DNA from: Cycas panzhihuaensis
Lineage: Eukaryota > Cycadophyta
Direction of reading: 5' to 3'
Assembly (NCBI GenBank): GCA_023213395.1
Contig: CM041465.1
Span: 193,199,741-193,263,740 of the forward strand
Length of the DNA: 64,000 nucleotides
Under the pieces are notes generated by a model. It ran no database searches and was not told where the DNA came from. It saw only the letters and a list, made by a program, of their open reading frames with translations. Positions 1 through 10,965 of the stretch are shown here, piece after piece. Numbering within the stretch: position 1 is the stretch's first letter; every line of letters begins with the position of its first letter. Made by a program: the position numbers and the translations under genes.

Positions 1-422
1 ATATCATAAGATTTATTCTCCCCCTCAAATGGAGGATCAGGCTCTTGTGTAACAAGTTGATTATACATTTGACATGAATCTTCATTGGTCTTATAATAAC
101 AAATCACTTGTTCTAGTACCTATCTCACATGTTCAACAAAATCAACATCAAATACATTGAGGGTATCTCCCCCATAAGTAAAAATTAAAATATCCCAAAT
201 AGATTTAGAAGGTATTAATTCACATACTTTAGAAAATACATTATCATTAATAGTATAAAATAATAGTCCTAAGATTTTATTATCTTTTATAAAAAAAAAT
301 TTAATACTAAGATCACATTCATATTACAAATATTTCCAAAGATCATGTGCAATAAAATAATGTTGCATTGTTTGATGCCATAGTGTAAAATTGTGCCCAT
401 TGAATATAAGAAATTGTGTCAT
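1..422 (-). pseudogene. Copia-type gag relic of TR-GAG1 (truncated by window edge)
   Basis: Gag would form the particle that packages retroelement RNA. Reading down from an ATG at 422, the frame opens with a copia-Gag-like start (IFNGHNFTLW, where plant copia Gags have FNGxNYxxW). It later has SKSIWDIL followed by YGGDTL, like the conserved AKEIWDxLxxxYG segment of the UBN2/copia gag family, and ends in an acidic tail (EPDPPFEGE) running into the polypurine-like tract. At least two in-frame stops (after KYL and after HVR) make it non-functional. The same protein, with FNGNDFQL and YGGNSL, is encoded at 52205-52834. No zinc knuckle or protease follows before the 3' end. Confidence 0.6.
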
Positions 423-2060
423 TTTATTAAAAAGAAACTTTAGTACATAAAAGGTATGCTTTTACTAAGCCAAAAACTCAATAAATAACAAACTTATGTG
501 ATGTTAAATATACTCTTTTAAGGTAATGTAATTCCCTTTGAAAAAGAAAGATGCTTTTGGAAAGTATATCAACTAAGCATAATAAGGAAATGATCCTTTC
601 AATAATGATAAATAAAAGGCTTTTCAATAAGTATGCCTTTCAAATAAACTTTGAAATAAAATGAATATAAGAGCAAATTTGAATGTAATAAATATCTTAA
701 GTAAATCTAAAATAAACTTTGATGAAGAATAAAAAATTCTTTAAGCTTTTAATCCTTCAAATAAATAACCATAAATTTGAGCAAGTAAATAATTTTTCAA
801 TGTAAGAGATCTTTTTCCTTAATGATAATATATAATGATAAAAATCAAATATATAAGTATTTTCACTTTGAAATATAATAAATATAAAGAAACTTTTGAA
901 CAAAAAAAATATTGTACTCCTTAAAAGAAAGGTTTAGAGGATAACCTCAAGTTTAGTAGCTTCAAAGTTGTACTAAATACTATCAGAATAATATGAAACT
1001 TTACCAGTATGTAGATAAATGAAAAAACTAATCAATGGAACTGACCATTTTGAAAACAGGTTCCTATAAGTCAATATTTGAATGATTCAAAGGTACAGAC
1101 CTCCTTTTGAGGCTTAATAAGAGTATGGAGCTTAAAATCTTATAAAAATGCTAATAAAACTTTATAGAATATTGTAAAAAGATCAACTATGTCTTAAAGA
1201 GTTACTTAATATCTTTTCAGTTAAAAAAATTTGAGAAATAATATATAAAACTATGTAATAATTATAAATTAGAGGCTATTAAGTACCTCAACTTTGATAC
1301 TTTTTAAAGTCTGAAAAAACACTTTAAAATTTATAAAAAATAGTGTCAAATCAAAGGAGAATGAGTTAGATTCCCAACAAAACTAATAGAACTAAATTCT
1401 GATATAAAAAAAAAAGTATAGTAGAAATGGCAGTAAGTACCTTTATGTAAATATGTTTAAAAAATGCTAAAAAAAACACCAAAGTGCCACTTTTAGCGAT
1501 TAAAATAATGATCAAAATAAATTCTAAAAAATAAAATAAATGGTTGGTAAAGAAACTGGTTAAAAGTAAATTATTGTAGAATAGATTTAAGTAGAAAATA
1601 GTCACTTAAAAATAAAATATAATCAGTTAAAAATATGATTTTATAAAAAAGTTTAAAAAGGCTCAAAAAATGAATGTCTGACTTTGAAACAACTAAAACA
1701 TGGTCAAATCATATCTAAATTGGTCATATGACTGGTCAAAATTGATCTACAGAAAATTTTTGATGTAATGAAACTTGTTTTGTCAGAAACTGATGACCCA
1801 ATGAGGAGTTATGGCAAAAAAATGCCAATTACATGAGATAAAATAAAAAAATTAAATAAATAAATTTTGTAAAAGTGAAAAAGCTCTTTTAGAAATGAGG
1901 TAGAGGTCATATGAAAAAGGAATGTGACTAGGGGCTAAAGGTCTAGGAGGGGTTGGGGTTTTAAATCACAGATTCAAACTTTTATAAAATTTGATTTAAT
2001 CTTTTTTGTAAAAACTTTATAAAAAAATAAAAATAAAAAATAAAAAATTTAAATTGCACT
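423..2060 (-). other. TR-GAG1 leader, AT-rich, no gene
   Basis: Very AT-rich sequence with no credible reading frame; the hydrophobic frame at 1366-1605 is low-complexity. It is collinear in patches with about 52835-54290, for example the shared stretch around 1905-1980 and 54125-54200 (a gaggtca block followed by a cagattt-type block). It is therefore the long non-coding leader that lies between the 5' LTR and gag in this family. Similarity to the other copy fades near 2050. Confidence 0.5.
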
Positions 2061-2292
2061 TGTACGCTATGCCACTACACCTACTATCATGCTGCCATTT
2101 CCATGTAGACTGTCAGATGGTGATGCACCTGGAACTAGATGATCTACGGATGGAGACTTTCAGCAGTGGTCGTCTTTAGGTCTGCAGAAAAAAGAATTCA
2201 ATCCTTTGTCTTGAATGTTGGAGAAGCTCAAATCCCTACGAGGATTTCCATTTCTAGTTGGGAGTCTTATAACTTAGGAGGTTATGTGGTGA
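2061..2292 (+). other. Sequence upstream of the SERF-like fragment
   Basis: Less AT-rich than the leader to its left and without similarity that I can see to the other TR-GAG copy. It sits where the 5' UTR or a first intron of the SERF-like gene would be. A 62-codon frame here (2139-2327) runs across the SERF start in another frame and is not supported as a gene. Confidence 0.3.
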
Positions 2293-2465
2293 ATCACTCA
2301 CAGAAACCAAAGGGATCGAGATCGTGAATGAGCTCATGCTCAGGCAGAAAAGAAGGTTCTAAGGGTGGTCATTTAGATAATCTGACACCGGAACAAAGGC
2401 GAGAGCAGGATGCAAAAGCTTTACAAGAAAAGGTAGCTAAGAAGCTCGCTCAAGTTAGAGGATAG
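2293..2465 (+). pseudogene. Broken SERF/4F5-family protein gene fragment
   Basis: The translation starts at 2293 as I-T-H-R-NQRDRDRE, then a stop (2329-2331), then AHAQAEKK. After a frameshift near 2350 it reads LTPEQRREQDAKALQ and ends EKVAKKLAQVRG before TAG at 2463-2465. Plant 4F5/SERF-like proteins are small, very basic proteins that begin MTRGNQRxRDRER and contain TPEQRRERDAKALQEK. The match therefore covers nearly the whole small protein. The start codon is changed (ATC for ATG), one arginine codon is now TGA, and one frameshift separates the halves. Animal SERF proteins modulate amyloid formation; the plant role is poorly known. It lies antisense to the surrounding TR-GAG1 and could be a captured gene piece or an older retrocopy. 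Family assignment is fairly sure, the origin is not. Confidence 0.75.
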
Positions 2466-2939
2466 GCTAATATTTGATCAGTAGATATATATGTATGTTT
2501 GGGATTCAGAGTATGCAGGTTTTTTTTTTTTTTTTCTTCTTCTTTTTTAAAGTATAAAATGTCAGAGATGATAGAATTACCAAGCAGATTGGATGTTCTT
2601 CCATTCTGGAATAGGGTTATGTTGCCTAGTGGTATGACATTGATGGAGACTAAATGCCAACTGGGATCGTCACTAGGGTCTCCACCTTTATATCTAGCAC
2701 TAAGGTTGCTTGAGCAACCCTCGTCCTTGTAATATTTCCACTAGTAGGATCTCCAATATGATCTAAGACATTTTGAAAGTATTGTAGTGGTGAAGCACTT
2801 ATTTTGGCCTATGTATGTTAATAGAGCATTACAAACAAATATCGTGATTCATCTCTATGACTTCCGTATCGAGAATGGTAGGGTTTGAAGCATAAGTAGA
2901 TTTACCAATCTAAAACGAGACTATTACATTGGCCTCAAT
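2466..2939 (+). other. Sequence downstream of the SERF-like fragment, no gene seen
   Basis: Contains a T-rich tract at about 2521-2547 and otherwise unremarkable sequence of moderate GC content. It could be the 3' UTR or an intron of the captured SERF-like gene. It ends at the TSD of element C1 (TCAAT, 2935-2939) and continues logically at 9202, where the sequence after cttttttcag resembles a 3' splice site. The short frames here are not convincing. Confidence 0.3.
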
Positions 2940-3297
2940 TGTTTAAGAACATGAAATCATACATAGATGTTCTCAATTGTAGGATCTTTAACCATACACA
3001 ACAAGCAACAAATTGAAAATATAGAAAACAGATGCACAGAACACAGGATATACGTGGGAAACCCTTTTGGTAAAAAACCCACCACAAAAGGATCCTCAAG
3101 GGATCATTGATTATTACACAATGAACTTGGATGATCAAATATACAAGGCCTCAAGGCTTTTATACACTCTAAGAGATGCCACCCGAGTAGGGTTGTGACC
3201 CTTCGAATAAGTCGCACCTTTTCGCTCACACCATTTCATATAATTAAACCATATTAACATTGATTAAGTGGCTTAATAATTAACTACCACGCTAACA
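2940..3297 (-). repeat. C1 3' LTR
   Basis: Aligns end to end with 8839-9196. On the plus strand it starts tgtttaagaac and ends gctaaca. The polypurine tract follows directly at 3298. Confidence 0.95.
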
Positions 3298-3308
3298 TCC
3301 CCCCTTAA
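3298..3308 (-). other. C1 polypurine tract
   Basis: On the minus strand the bases just before the 3' LTR read CATTAAGGGGGGA, the usual primer site for plus-strand DNA synthesis. Confidence 0.85.
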
Positions 3309-3399
3309 TGTGAATGTGGGGAACCTGTAATGTACAGCAGTTAAATTATCTCAAAGGCTGGGACTATCCTGTAGCTTCTTTATCCTTATCAATATATCC

Positions 3400-4915
3400 C
3401 CCCTCAAGGATAACATCGGTGAGGCCTAATCCATTATGAATCTTCGTGAATTGGTCATCAGTCAGAGGCTTGGTAAACATGTTCGCTAGTTGAAATTCAC
3501 TCAGATAATAATTGACCTACAATTTCCCTAACTTGATTAGTTCACAAATGTAATGGTGCTAAATCTTGATATGCTTTGTATGAATATGAAACTCTAGATT
3601 CTTTGATAAACAAATGGTACTCTGATTATCAACAAAGAGAATCAGATGTCTATTGGAAACACCAAGAAATTCCAAGAGACCTTGCAACCATACTACTTCT
3701 TTCACACCAACACTGAGTCCTTGATATTCTCGTCAGAGAAGATAGTGCCACCGCTCATCGCTTCTTCAACTGCCACAAAATAAATCCATTGCCAATACTA
3801 AATAGGTATCCAGTAGTGGATTTCTGATCATTAGAATCTCCTCCCTAATTAGCATTCATGTACCCATACAAGCTGATCTTCTCACCTCTGTGGTATTCAA
3901 GACCAAGATTGATTGTCCCCTTTAGATATTTCAGAATCCACTTTGCTTCCACCAAATGAGGCTCTTATGGATTCTACATGTAGCGGGAAACCAATCCAAC
4001 AACGTATGCAATGTCTGGCCTGGTATGAGTCAAATAAATGAGACTCCCTACCAACTAGCGATACTTTGTGCCATCTACAGAAGGTTGGGCCATATCCTTC
4101 TATAATCTTGCGCCTTTGACATATGGTATTGTAACAGGTTTGCAGTGTTGCATTCCAAATCTCTCCAATAAGTTCTTAACATACTAGGATTACAGCAACA
4201 TGATCTTATATTCCATATGCCTGATCTGGATGCCCAAGAAATAATGAAGTTTTCCAAGATCTAGCATGTCGAATGAAGCTCCTAAATTGGACTTGACTTC
4301 AATTATAGTCTTACTACGATTACCGCCGATGATTAGATCATCCACATAGACCACGCAAGTAACTATGGAAGTCCCTTTTCATTTTACATATAGATTTAGG
4401 TCGAGTTCAGAAATTTTGAAACCTTCAACCTTTAACTTGGCATCCATCTTCTCATACCAAGCATGGGGTGCTTATTTTAGGCCATAGATTAATTTCTTCA
4501 AACGGTAAACAAGATGCTTTTGGCCATCCTTAATGAATCCGAGAGGCTACGACATATATATCTCCTCCTTTAGATCCCCATTAAGGAATGCAGTCTTAAT
4601 GTCCATCTGGTGTAACTCCCAATCCAATGCAACTACTAAGGAAATGAGTAAGCAGACCGTTGTCATCTTGGAGACTGGTGCAAATGTCTCCTTGTAGTCA
4701 ATTCCTTCTTTTTACTTGAATCCTTGTGCAATAAGCCTGGCCTTATACTTATCCACCTCTCCATCAGAGCGAAACTTTGTTTTATAGACCCACTTGCATC
4801 CAACAAGATTATTCAACGGAGGTAGTAGAACTAAATCCCACGTGTTGTTCTTCATCAAAGAACTATACTCTTCCTCCATTGCAGCTCTCCATCATGGATC
4901 TCCTTTCACTTCAGC
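3400..4915 (-). pseudogene. C1 reverse transcriptase and RNase H (broken)
   Basis: This is the C-terminal half of a copia polyprotein, which copies element RNA into DNA and degrades the template. In order on the minus strand: NNTWDLV and GCKWVYKTKFRSDGEVDKYKARL (given here only as landmarks of the RT start, near 4860-4740), [18 protein letters not shown] near 4600, the catalytic YVDDLIIG near 4340, then GSLIYLTHTRPDIAY near 4030. RNase H follows with KSTTGYLFSIG near 3820. The end has MFTKPLTDDQF and HNGLGL near 3480-3430, the usual copia C-terminus. The YVDD box is intact but several in-frame stops (for example after IYMS and in YGLK*APHAWY) and frameshifts disable it. Confidence 0.9.
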
Positions 4916-5263
4916 AAATGAATCAAGATCACTAGAGTCATTAGTGTTGACCAGTAGAGTTTGACTGACATGATGACTTCTGGTTCGTCGATCATCAGTA
5001 AGGGTTTACATCACCACACCAGAATCTTCAAGAGTTTTCCTTGCCCATAAAGGTAAAGAAGGATCCATTCCTAGAGGTACTTATTGTTATGGCAACTCCT
5101 CGCTATTACTCATCCTACTTGAACCTGGTTCCTCAGGCATTACAATGACTAGCTCATCGTCCTCTTTGCTTGAAGAATATGGGAATGGGAGAAGGGGATA
5201 GTAAAAAGGTTCCTCTGATGCTCTTTCAGTATGGTACATCAACGACTCATCAAATTTAACATC

Positions 5264-6148
5264 CTAACTAACCAAAATCTTCCCCCCTTGTGGATCCCAT
5301 AGTCTGTAGGCTTTGTTCTCCATGGAATACCCCATAAATATGCACTTCAGACTCTTTCGATCCAACTTCTTTCGGGTGTCATCAGGGATGTGGGCATACA
5401 CAATACACCCAAATGTTCTTAAATGGCTAATGGAAGGCTTTCGACTGGTCCATTTCTCTTCGGGGGTCATGCTGTGAATTGCTTAAGTGGGTACCCTATT
5501 CAAAATATAAACAACGGTCGTCATAGCTTCTACCCAAAACTTTGGTGGCAGGTTTTTAGCATGCACCATACACCTCACCATCTCCATCATGGTATGGTTC
5601 TTTCTTTTAGCAACTCTATTATGTTGTGGGGTATGCGAGATCGTAAACTCCCGCTTTATACCATGGTTGTAACAGAACTGATTAAATACATGATTGTTGT
5701 ATTCCTTACTATTATCACTTCGTAAAGTTTTTATTTTCTTTTCACTTTCATTTTCAACCATCGCTTTCCAATCACAGAAGCGATCAAATACATCTGACTT
5801 GTTTTTGAGAAAATAAACCTAGGCTTTCCTGGTATAATCATCCATAAACATGAGTGTATAATGAGCTCTTGATATTGAAGGGTTAGGAAGTGGTCCCATA
5901 ATATTTGAATGCACAATCTCTAGCTTCTTCTTAACTCTCTAGGCATTATCCCGAATAAAAGGATAGCGATGATGCTTGCCATACATGCATCCTTTGCATA
6001 TACCATATGAGCAGGTAACTGATGGCAGCCCATCTACCATCTTCAACCTCTTCAGCAGTGCAATACTTCTATAATTAAGGTGCCCAAGGCGATTGTGCCA
6101 CAGTTTACTCACATCATCTGCACTGGCAATAAAGGCATAGGACTTCTT
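5264..6148 (-). pseudogene. C1 integrase (catalytic residues lost)
   Basis: This region follows the protease and includes the pre-integrase zinc region (about 6140-5960) and the DDE core. Copia integrases usually have HSDxxGP, then RSDNGGEF, then NGVAERKN. Here I read VHSNIMGPLP near 5905 (first D changed to N), LRSDNSKEY near 5690 (second D kept) and NRVAKRKN near 5600 (catalytic E changed to K). The C-terminal part has LRTFGCIVYAHIP and FMGYSMENKAYRLWDP at 5430-5290, as in other copia integrases. Two of three catalytic residues are lost and stops are present, so it cannot be active. Confidence 0.9.
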
Positions 6149-6526
6149 CTAAGATTGAACCTTCTCAAACACCCTGAAGTTGTCCATGACTTTTCTGGTA
6201 GCTATGAGAGTAAAATTCTGTTTTGGGTCCTTAACCAAACACTTATCTTCATAGAGCTCCACTTTCATACCTTGTTTGCAGATCTCCCTAGCAGACAGAA
6301 GGTTCAACTGCATCTTGGGTACATAGTATACCCCAAAAAACTTGCCTGCTATAATGGAAACATCACCGATACCATCCACTGATAATACATGGGCATCTCC
6401 AAGAACAATCTCAGCACCACTCTGATTTGAGTTCAACTTATCAAAGTTATGCCTCTGGTAAGAGATGTGCTTCTGTGCTCCATAATCCAATACCCAATAG
6501 TCTCTCCGATTTGATTTGGCTAACAA
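6149..6526 (-). pseudogene. C1 aspartic protease and adjoining region (active site changed)
   Basis: The frame opens LAKSNRRDYWVLDYGAQKH. Copia proteases have WxLDSGAxxH at this point, so the catalytic DSG has become DYG. Downstream MQLNLLSAREICKQG matches the conserved LxxNLLSxxQLxxxG strand of the protease. The frame is open for 125 codons. It would cut the Gag-Pol polyprotein if functional, but the Ser-to-Tyr change next to the catalytic Asp argues against that. Confidence 0.9.
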
Positions 6527-7360
6527 GGTTTGTGCTCGGATGTAATGGGCAGCAACACCCTTTTCTTTATCATCCTAGTTGCCTTTGCGTTTATCACGAT
6601 GCCTGAACCAATAGTACTTCTCATGGTGACTATCCTTCTTATAATAATTGCACTTTCCATTAAACTTCTTCTTGTCTTAGGAGCTTTCTCCAGACCGTTG
6701 TGTGATCTTCTCCTCCTTTGGGGCCTCCTTCTACTGAGTTCTTATGGCTAAGGCCTAACTTGAACCAAATCCTCCAAGCAAACCATGATGTTTTAACTTA
6801 GCATCCTCTACTAGAATTAGGTTTTTAAACCCGTCAAAAGTTTCTGCCTCAATCACTTCATCTCTACTGTATATGGTCTTGAATGTGGCAAATGTAGCTG
6901 GTAGCTTTGACATGATTATCGCAAACAGGAGCCCATCATCGATTGAATTCTGTTTTAACTCTTCTAACTTGTTCTTCAAGTTGGTTATCTTATTTAGGTA
7001 GGAGCTGATGTTATTCTCATCTTCGACTTTTGAATTATGTAGTTCCAACATCAGAGCAAGACACCTATTCATCTTCTTCTTCTTAAAAGTGTCACATAAC
7101 TTTATCCAAATCTCAGCTGGGTCATCTAGATTGTGAATAAAGACTCTCTTGTCTGGCACTAGTGAAAGTTTTAGTAGCCCAATGGCCATAAATTACTTCT
7201 CTTCAAGTTTGATCCGCTCCTTATAGTCAAGTGGGATTGACTCAAGCTTCACCTTGGTGATTCCTCAGAGTTGGTTCACCATCATAATTAGCTCCATGTT
7301 AGCCTTCCATTTGTTGAAGTTGTTACTATTAATGATAACCTTCGGCATAAGCTTCTTCAT
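6527..7360 (-). pseudogene. C1 gag with zinc knuckle (broken)
   Basis: The likely start is the ATG at 7360 (MKKLMPKVIINSNNFNKW), shortly after the leader. A stop lies just before the long open stretch 7189-6755, which contains AEIWIKLCDTF, CLALMLELHNSK and LPATFATFKTIY, the hallmark segments of the UBN2/copia gag family. A nucleic-acid-binding knuckle should follow at about 6650-6610. There I read CNYYKKDSHHEKYY where CxxCxxxGHxxxxC is expected. The second and last cysteines are tyrosines and the glycine is serine, so zinc binding is lost. Confidence 0.85.
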
Positions 7361-8826
7361 CTTGAATATCTGGCTACAAAATGAAGTACACAACACCAAA
7401 CAAACATATTAAGGACGAAAATGCACCCTTGTGACCTTCCTTTACTTCACGAGCACACTTCCAAAGGACCCTAACATAGATTATGCTCACATCACTTGAG
7501 CCACTAACTATATTTCTTCCTTTTTCTGTCAACAAACGTTGTTAGATGGTCATATCCAACACTCCAAATGACCAAAAAATGCTCATTTTAGTATAAAGAA
7601 GGTACCAAAGGATGATGGTACATAGTCACAAGTCTCAAATACACACACAACGCCTCGATCCATGCTTGAAATTGGTCAACAATGCTTCAATACTCTAAGT
7701 ATTATCTTTAAATATCAACAAAAGTTCATATGTCAATGGTACAAAGGGTCACTTTTTATATTTTTACTTTGAGGGGAATATGCCAAAAGGTATGTTCCCA
7801 ATAAATATGACTTTTAGAAGGGGGACGTCTATTCTCTCACTAAACCCATGTGGTTTTAATATATCCAAAAGTCATATGACTTAGGACTTAGTGATATGAG
7901 TGACCCTTGGTATCTCCTCACTGTTTGGAGATCTTACGGCAGCCACAACTCCACCACGGATGACCCACATACCTGCAGTCTTCTTTCAGACGGACAATCC
8001 TCACCAACAGCTCACGAAACAACCATCTTCTAGACAGTAGTCAGTAAGCCAAACTGAGAGAGACGCTACCCAGCCACGTGGAGAAGCACCTAGTCAAGGA
8101 GAAAGATGTACAGTCACGCATCAGTTCGGAGCCCAGCTAGGGAGAAAGACACACAACCACTTAGAGAAGCACCTAGCACACTTTAAACATGCCCAAAAAA
8201 TAGCCTAGCTTTGAGTATTAAGCGCTCGGCCAACATAATCCATACTTTAGCTTTATATATCTCTACTGTTTTTAGTGTTGTACAGTGCTTATTTTATGTA
8301 TACAAGTCTCCAAAATAGCCCAGCAATGTCTTAACACATAGGTGCATGCCCAATACAATGAATTCACCCAAGGAGAGGGGTCATAAAAGCATAACAACTC
8401 TAAAAATATGAAGATCTGCTAGATACAACACCTAAACCAAGTGTAGCAGGTTGAAAATAATCCAAAAAAGGCTCCAATCTTTCCCTTATACAGACTTGTA
8501 GGTAGATGACTCCAGAAAATGCTCTTTCCTTATGAGTTTTATTATGTTCTAATCAACTTACTTGTATACAAAGAAGGTTGTCCTCAAAGTCGCCAAGTCA
8601 CCAATAGAATATGTTCTGCACGCCTCAATTTTAACTCTAATAACCCTTACACTTTGTTGAATAGTGATCTCTACTGCTCCAACAACCACTGATTTTCTAT
8701 GCCCGCTCGCATGATCTCGGAGTTGATGGACCCTCAAGATTTGTCTTGGGTCAGATGGCATCACCCGGTGACCAACAATCTAATCTCCCTACTCACCATC
8801 AAGCTTTAGCTATGTAGGACCCTGCT
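7361..8826 (-). other. C1 5' leader, no gene seen
   Basis: About 1.5 kb between the primer site and gag. I see no coding frame that belongs to a known retroelement protein; the 68-codon frame at 8558-8764 is unsupported. It probably serves as an untranslated leader holding packaging and priming signals. Confidence 0.6.
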
Positions 8827-8838
8827 GCTCTGATACCA
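8827..8838 (-). other. C1 primer binding site, initiator tRNA-Met type
   Basis: On the minus strand the bases directly after the 5' LTR read TGGTATCAGAGC, the standard plant primer site complementary to the 3' end of initiator tRNA-Met. It touches the LTR with no spacer. Confidence 0.95.
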
Positions 8839-9196
8839 TATTTGAGAACATGAAATCATACACAAATGTTCTCAATCGTAAGATCTTTAACCATACATAG
8901 CAAGTAACAAATTGAAAATATAGAAAATAGATGCACAAAACACAGGATATACGTGGGAAACCCTTTCGGGAAAAAACCCACCATAAAAGGATCCTAAAGG
9001 GATCATTGATTATTACACAATGAACTTGGATGATCAAATATACAAGGCCTCAAGGCTTTTATACACTCCAAGAGGTGCCACGCGATTAGGGTTGTGACCC
9101 TCTAAATAAGTCAGACCTTTTCACTCACACCGTTTCACATAATTAAACCACATTAACATTAATTAAGTGGCTTAATAATTAACTGTCACGCTAACA
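8839..9196 (-). repeat. C1 5' LTR
   Basis: The terminal dinucleotide next to the primer site is TA on the plus strand (tatttgag) where the other LTR keeps TG, a later mutation. Right end is ctaaca at 9191-9196, followed by the TSD TCAAT. Confidence 0.95.
9056..9063 (-). promoter_or_regulatory. Candidate TATA box in C1 5' LTR
   Basis: On the minus strand the LTR contains TATAAAAG, a good plant TATA box, about 140 bp from the LTR start. The other LTR has the same octamer at 3157-3164. It would place the start of the element RNA near the middle of the LTR. Confidence 0.55.
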
Positions 9197-9201
9197 TCAA
9201 T

Positions 9202-10369
9202 AAGCTATCATAATTTCTTTTTTCAGTTTCCTAAGCTCTGTGGGATGATCGGTACAACAACAACTAAAAGTATAGAGTTTGAAAGAGATACAAACAGTTT
9301 TCTTTATTTGTTTGTTATGGGATGGAAAGTAGTTTTATAGTTCAAGTAGGCACAGGCTAAAATCAACAGATATTTAAAGATTGTTCTTCTCATTACACTT
9401 GTTGATAACACTATTATGAAGGAATGACTACAGGTCATTAACAAAGATAGAGGGAATATATGCTTGAATTATTTATTATATTAGGTCTGCCATATGCAAC
9501 ATAAAGAAGCATGCAACAAGTTGTTGTATTCTTTTTATCAAATAATATAATATTTTAAGGAATCATAAATTTGTATAAAGAAAATATGAAAAAAAATATT
9601 GAGTTTTTTTTTTGTGTTGTCTACTTTTGGTAAAGTGAGTTAAGGAACTCTTGCTTGGAATATATGCTAGATCTTAAAACAAATGATGAAAATAAATCAA
9701 TAATATAAGAACTATTAATGTATATATGCCCGTTTTCTTCTAATAGTACACTTGGGATATTGCAACTCAATATGTTTTGATATTACACTTAAAGGTACCT
9801 TAACAAAAAATGAAACTTGATTCGAATAGTTGTTTTTGTATTTTCAACTTTTTAGCAAGTTGTAAAAGAGAGATCTGGCTCATCAACAAATAGAGCAAAA
9901 GCAGAAAATATTTTAAAAAATATATATTTATATAAAACTCAAAAGATGAGTATTATGATTGAAATCTTTCAAATATACTTTAGGGTTTCATAGAAATTTC
10001 TTCAAATAATAATAATAATAAAAACATAATAAAGGAATATACTCATACAATGGAGTCACAATATTAAGAAAATTTTCAAATATTTTAAAAAGAATATATC
10101 AGGAAAAAATGCATATGTATTTGTATTTGAAAATTTTTAAAACATGTGAAGCAGATATATCACAAAACCAAGATATATATGTATGTTTAAATCTAAAAAT
10201 TAAATAATAAGAACTTGGAAATGTAGTTATAGTAGACTTGCAGAGATGAGATATGTTGTATATACTTCTCTAGAAGGCTAAATATGCCCCAAAAATTATA
10301 GATCTATAAAAAAACTTGAAAAAGTAGTCAAATATATGTTTAAAAAATATAGATTTGAAATAAAATATG
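9202..10369. other. TR-GAG1 body right of C1, no gene seen
   Basis: AT-rich sequence without a credible frame. The first 40 bases include a pyrimidine run ending in cag that resembles a 3' splice site, possibly still part of the SERF-like gene. A short AAT-type run lies near 10006-10021. Confidence 0.35.
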
Positions 10370-10551
10370 GTAGATCTGAACTAAATATAACAGAAAATAG
10401 TGAAATACTTGATAAAATAAGCAAATCTTAAAAATATATGGCAGATCTGAAGTGTATTTAGTAGATCTAAAATAAATATAGCAAAAAATAGTGAAATACA
10501 CAAATAAATAAGCAGATTTGAGAAATATATGACAAATCTAAAATAAATATA
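10370..10551. repeat. 91-bp tandem repeat, two copies
   Basis: Units begin gtagatct at 10370 and 10461, and a third start occurs at 10552, giving a period of 91 twice. Each unit contains aaatagtgaaata and a second half ending in aaatata. They lie in the non-coding body of TR-GAG1. Confidence 0.7.
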
Positions 10552-10578
10552 GTAGATCTTGAAGAAAACTTATATATA

Positions 10579-10965
10579 CAGCTGAAATCCTGCACAGATC
10601 TGAGAAAATATTAGATAAATAGATATAAATATGTTTGTAAAATGTCAAATATATGATAAAAATATGTAGATCTGAAAATATATAGCACAAATATGAAAAA
10701 AATCTTAAATAAATATTACTTGCAACTGAAATCCTACGCAGATTTAAGAGAATATTAGATAAATAGATTGAAATATATCTAAAAAATGTCAAATATATGA
10801 TAAGATATGTAGATCTGAAAAAATATGGCTCAACTCTAGAGAAAACTTAGATAAAGATTACTTGTAGCTGAAATCCTACATAGATCTAAAAAAGTATTAG
10901 ATAAAAAGATAAAATATGCTTGAAAAATGTCAAATATATGACAGAAATATATAAAAAATGTTGAT
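10579..10965. repeat. About 143-bp tandem repeat, three copies
   Basis: The landmark ctgaaatcct recurs at about 10582, 10726 and 10868, periods 144 and 142. Each unit also carries attagataaa, aaaatgtcaaatatatga and tagatctgaaaa segments; the third copy is partial. The minus-strand frame at 10538-10792 is a by-product of this repeat. Confidence 0.75.

Larger units (their letters stand above)
2940..9196 (-). mobile_element. C1: complete but degenerate Ty1/copia LTR retrotransposon
   Basis: A 6257-bp element with 358-bp LTRs at both ends, each ending CTAACA on the plus strand, flanked by the exact 5-bp target duplication TCAAT (2935-2939 and 9197-9201). On the minus strand the order is 5' LTR, initiator-Met primer site, leader, gag, protease, integrase, RT, RNase H, polypurine tract, 3' LTR. 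Integrase before RT is diagnostic of copia. The two LTRs differ at about 31 of 358 positions by hand count, mostly transitions, so the insertion is old. The polyprotein has many stops and several lost catalytic residues. It sits inside TR-GAG1. Confidence 0.95.

Noticed and set aside
1366-1605. Minus-strand 79-codon frame rich in F, L and I
   Set aside because: Low-complexity AT-rich leader of TR-GAG1; no conserved motif and no counterpart in the sister element.
2139-2327. 62-codon frame upstream of the SERF relic as a gene
   Set aside because: It overlaps the SERF start in a different frame and shows no known motif.
4300-4370. Intact YVDD boxes as a sign of active reverse transcriptases
   Set aside because: The same frames have stops, and protease and integrase residues are lost; LTRs differ by about 9 percent.
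6530-6751. Plus-strand 73-codon hydrophobic frame
   Set aside because: It is the opposite strand of the C1 zinc-knuckle region; the minus strand reads as gag.
8827-8838. tRNA gene for initiator Met
   Set aside because: Only the 12-base primer complement is present; no cloverleaf can be drawn around it. The same holds at 26650.
10538-10792. Minus-strand frame with internal repeats of YLSNI type
   Set aside because: The repeats come from the 143-bp tandem DNA repeat; there is no evidence for translation.
10370-10965. Regularly spaced repeats as a CRISPR-like array
   Set aside because: Direct tandem repeats without unique spacers, in plant nuclear DNA.
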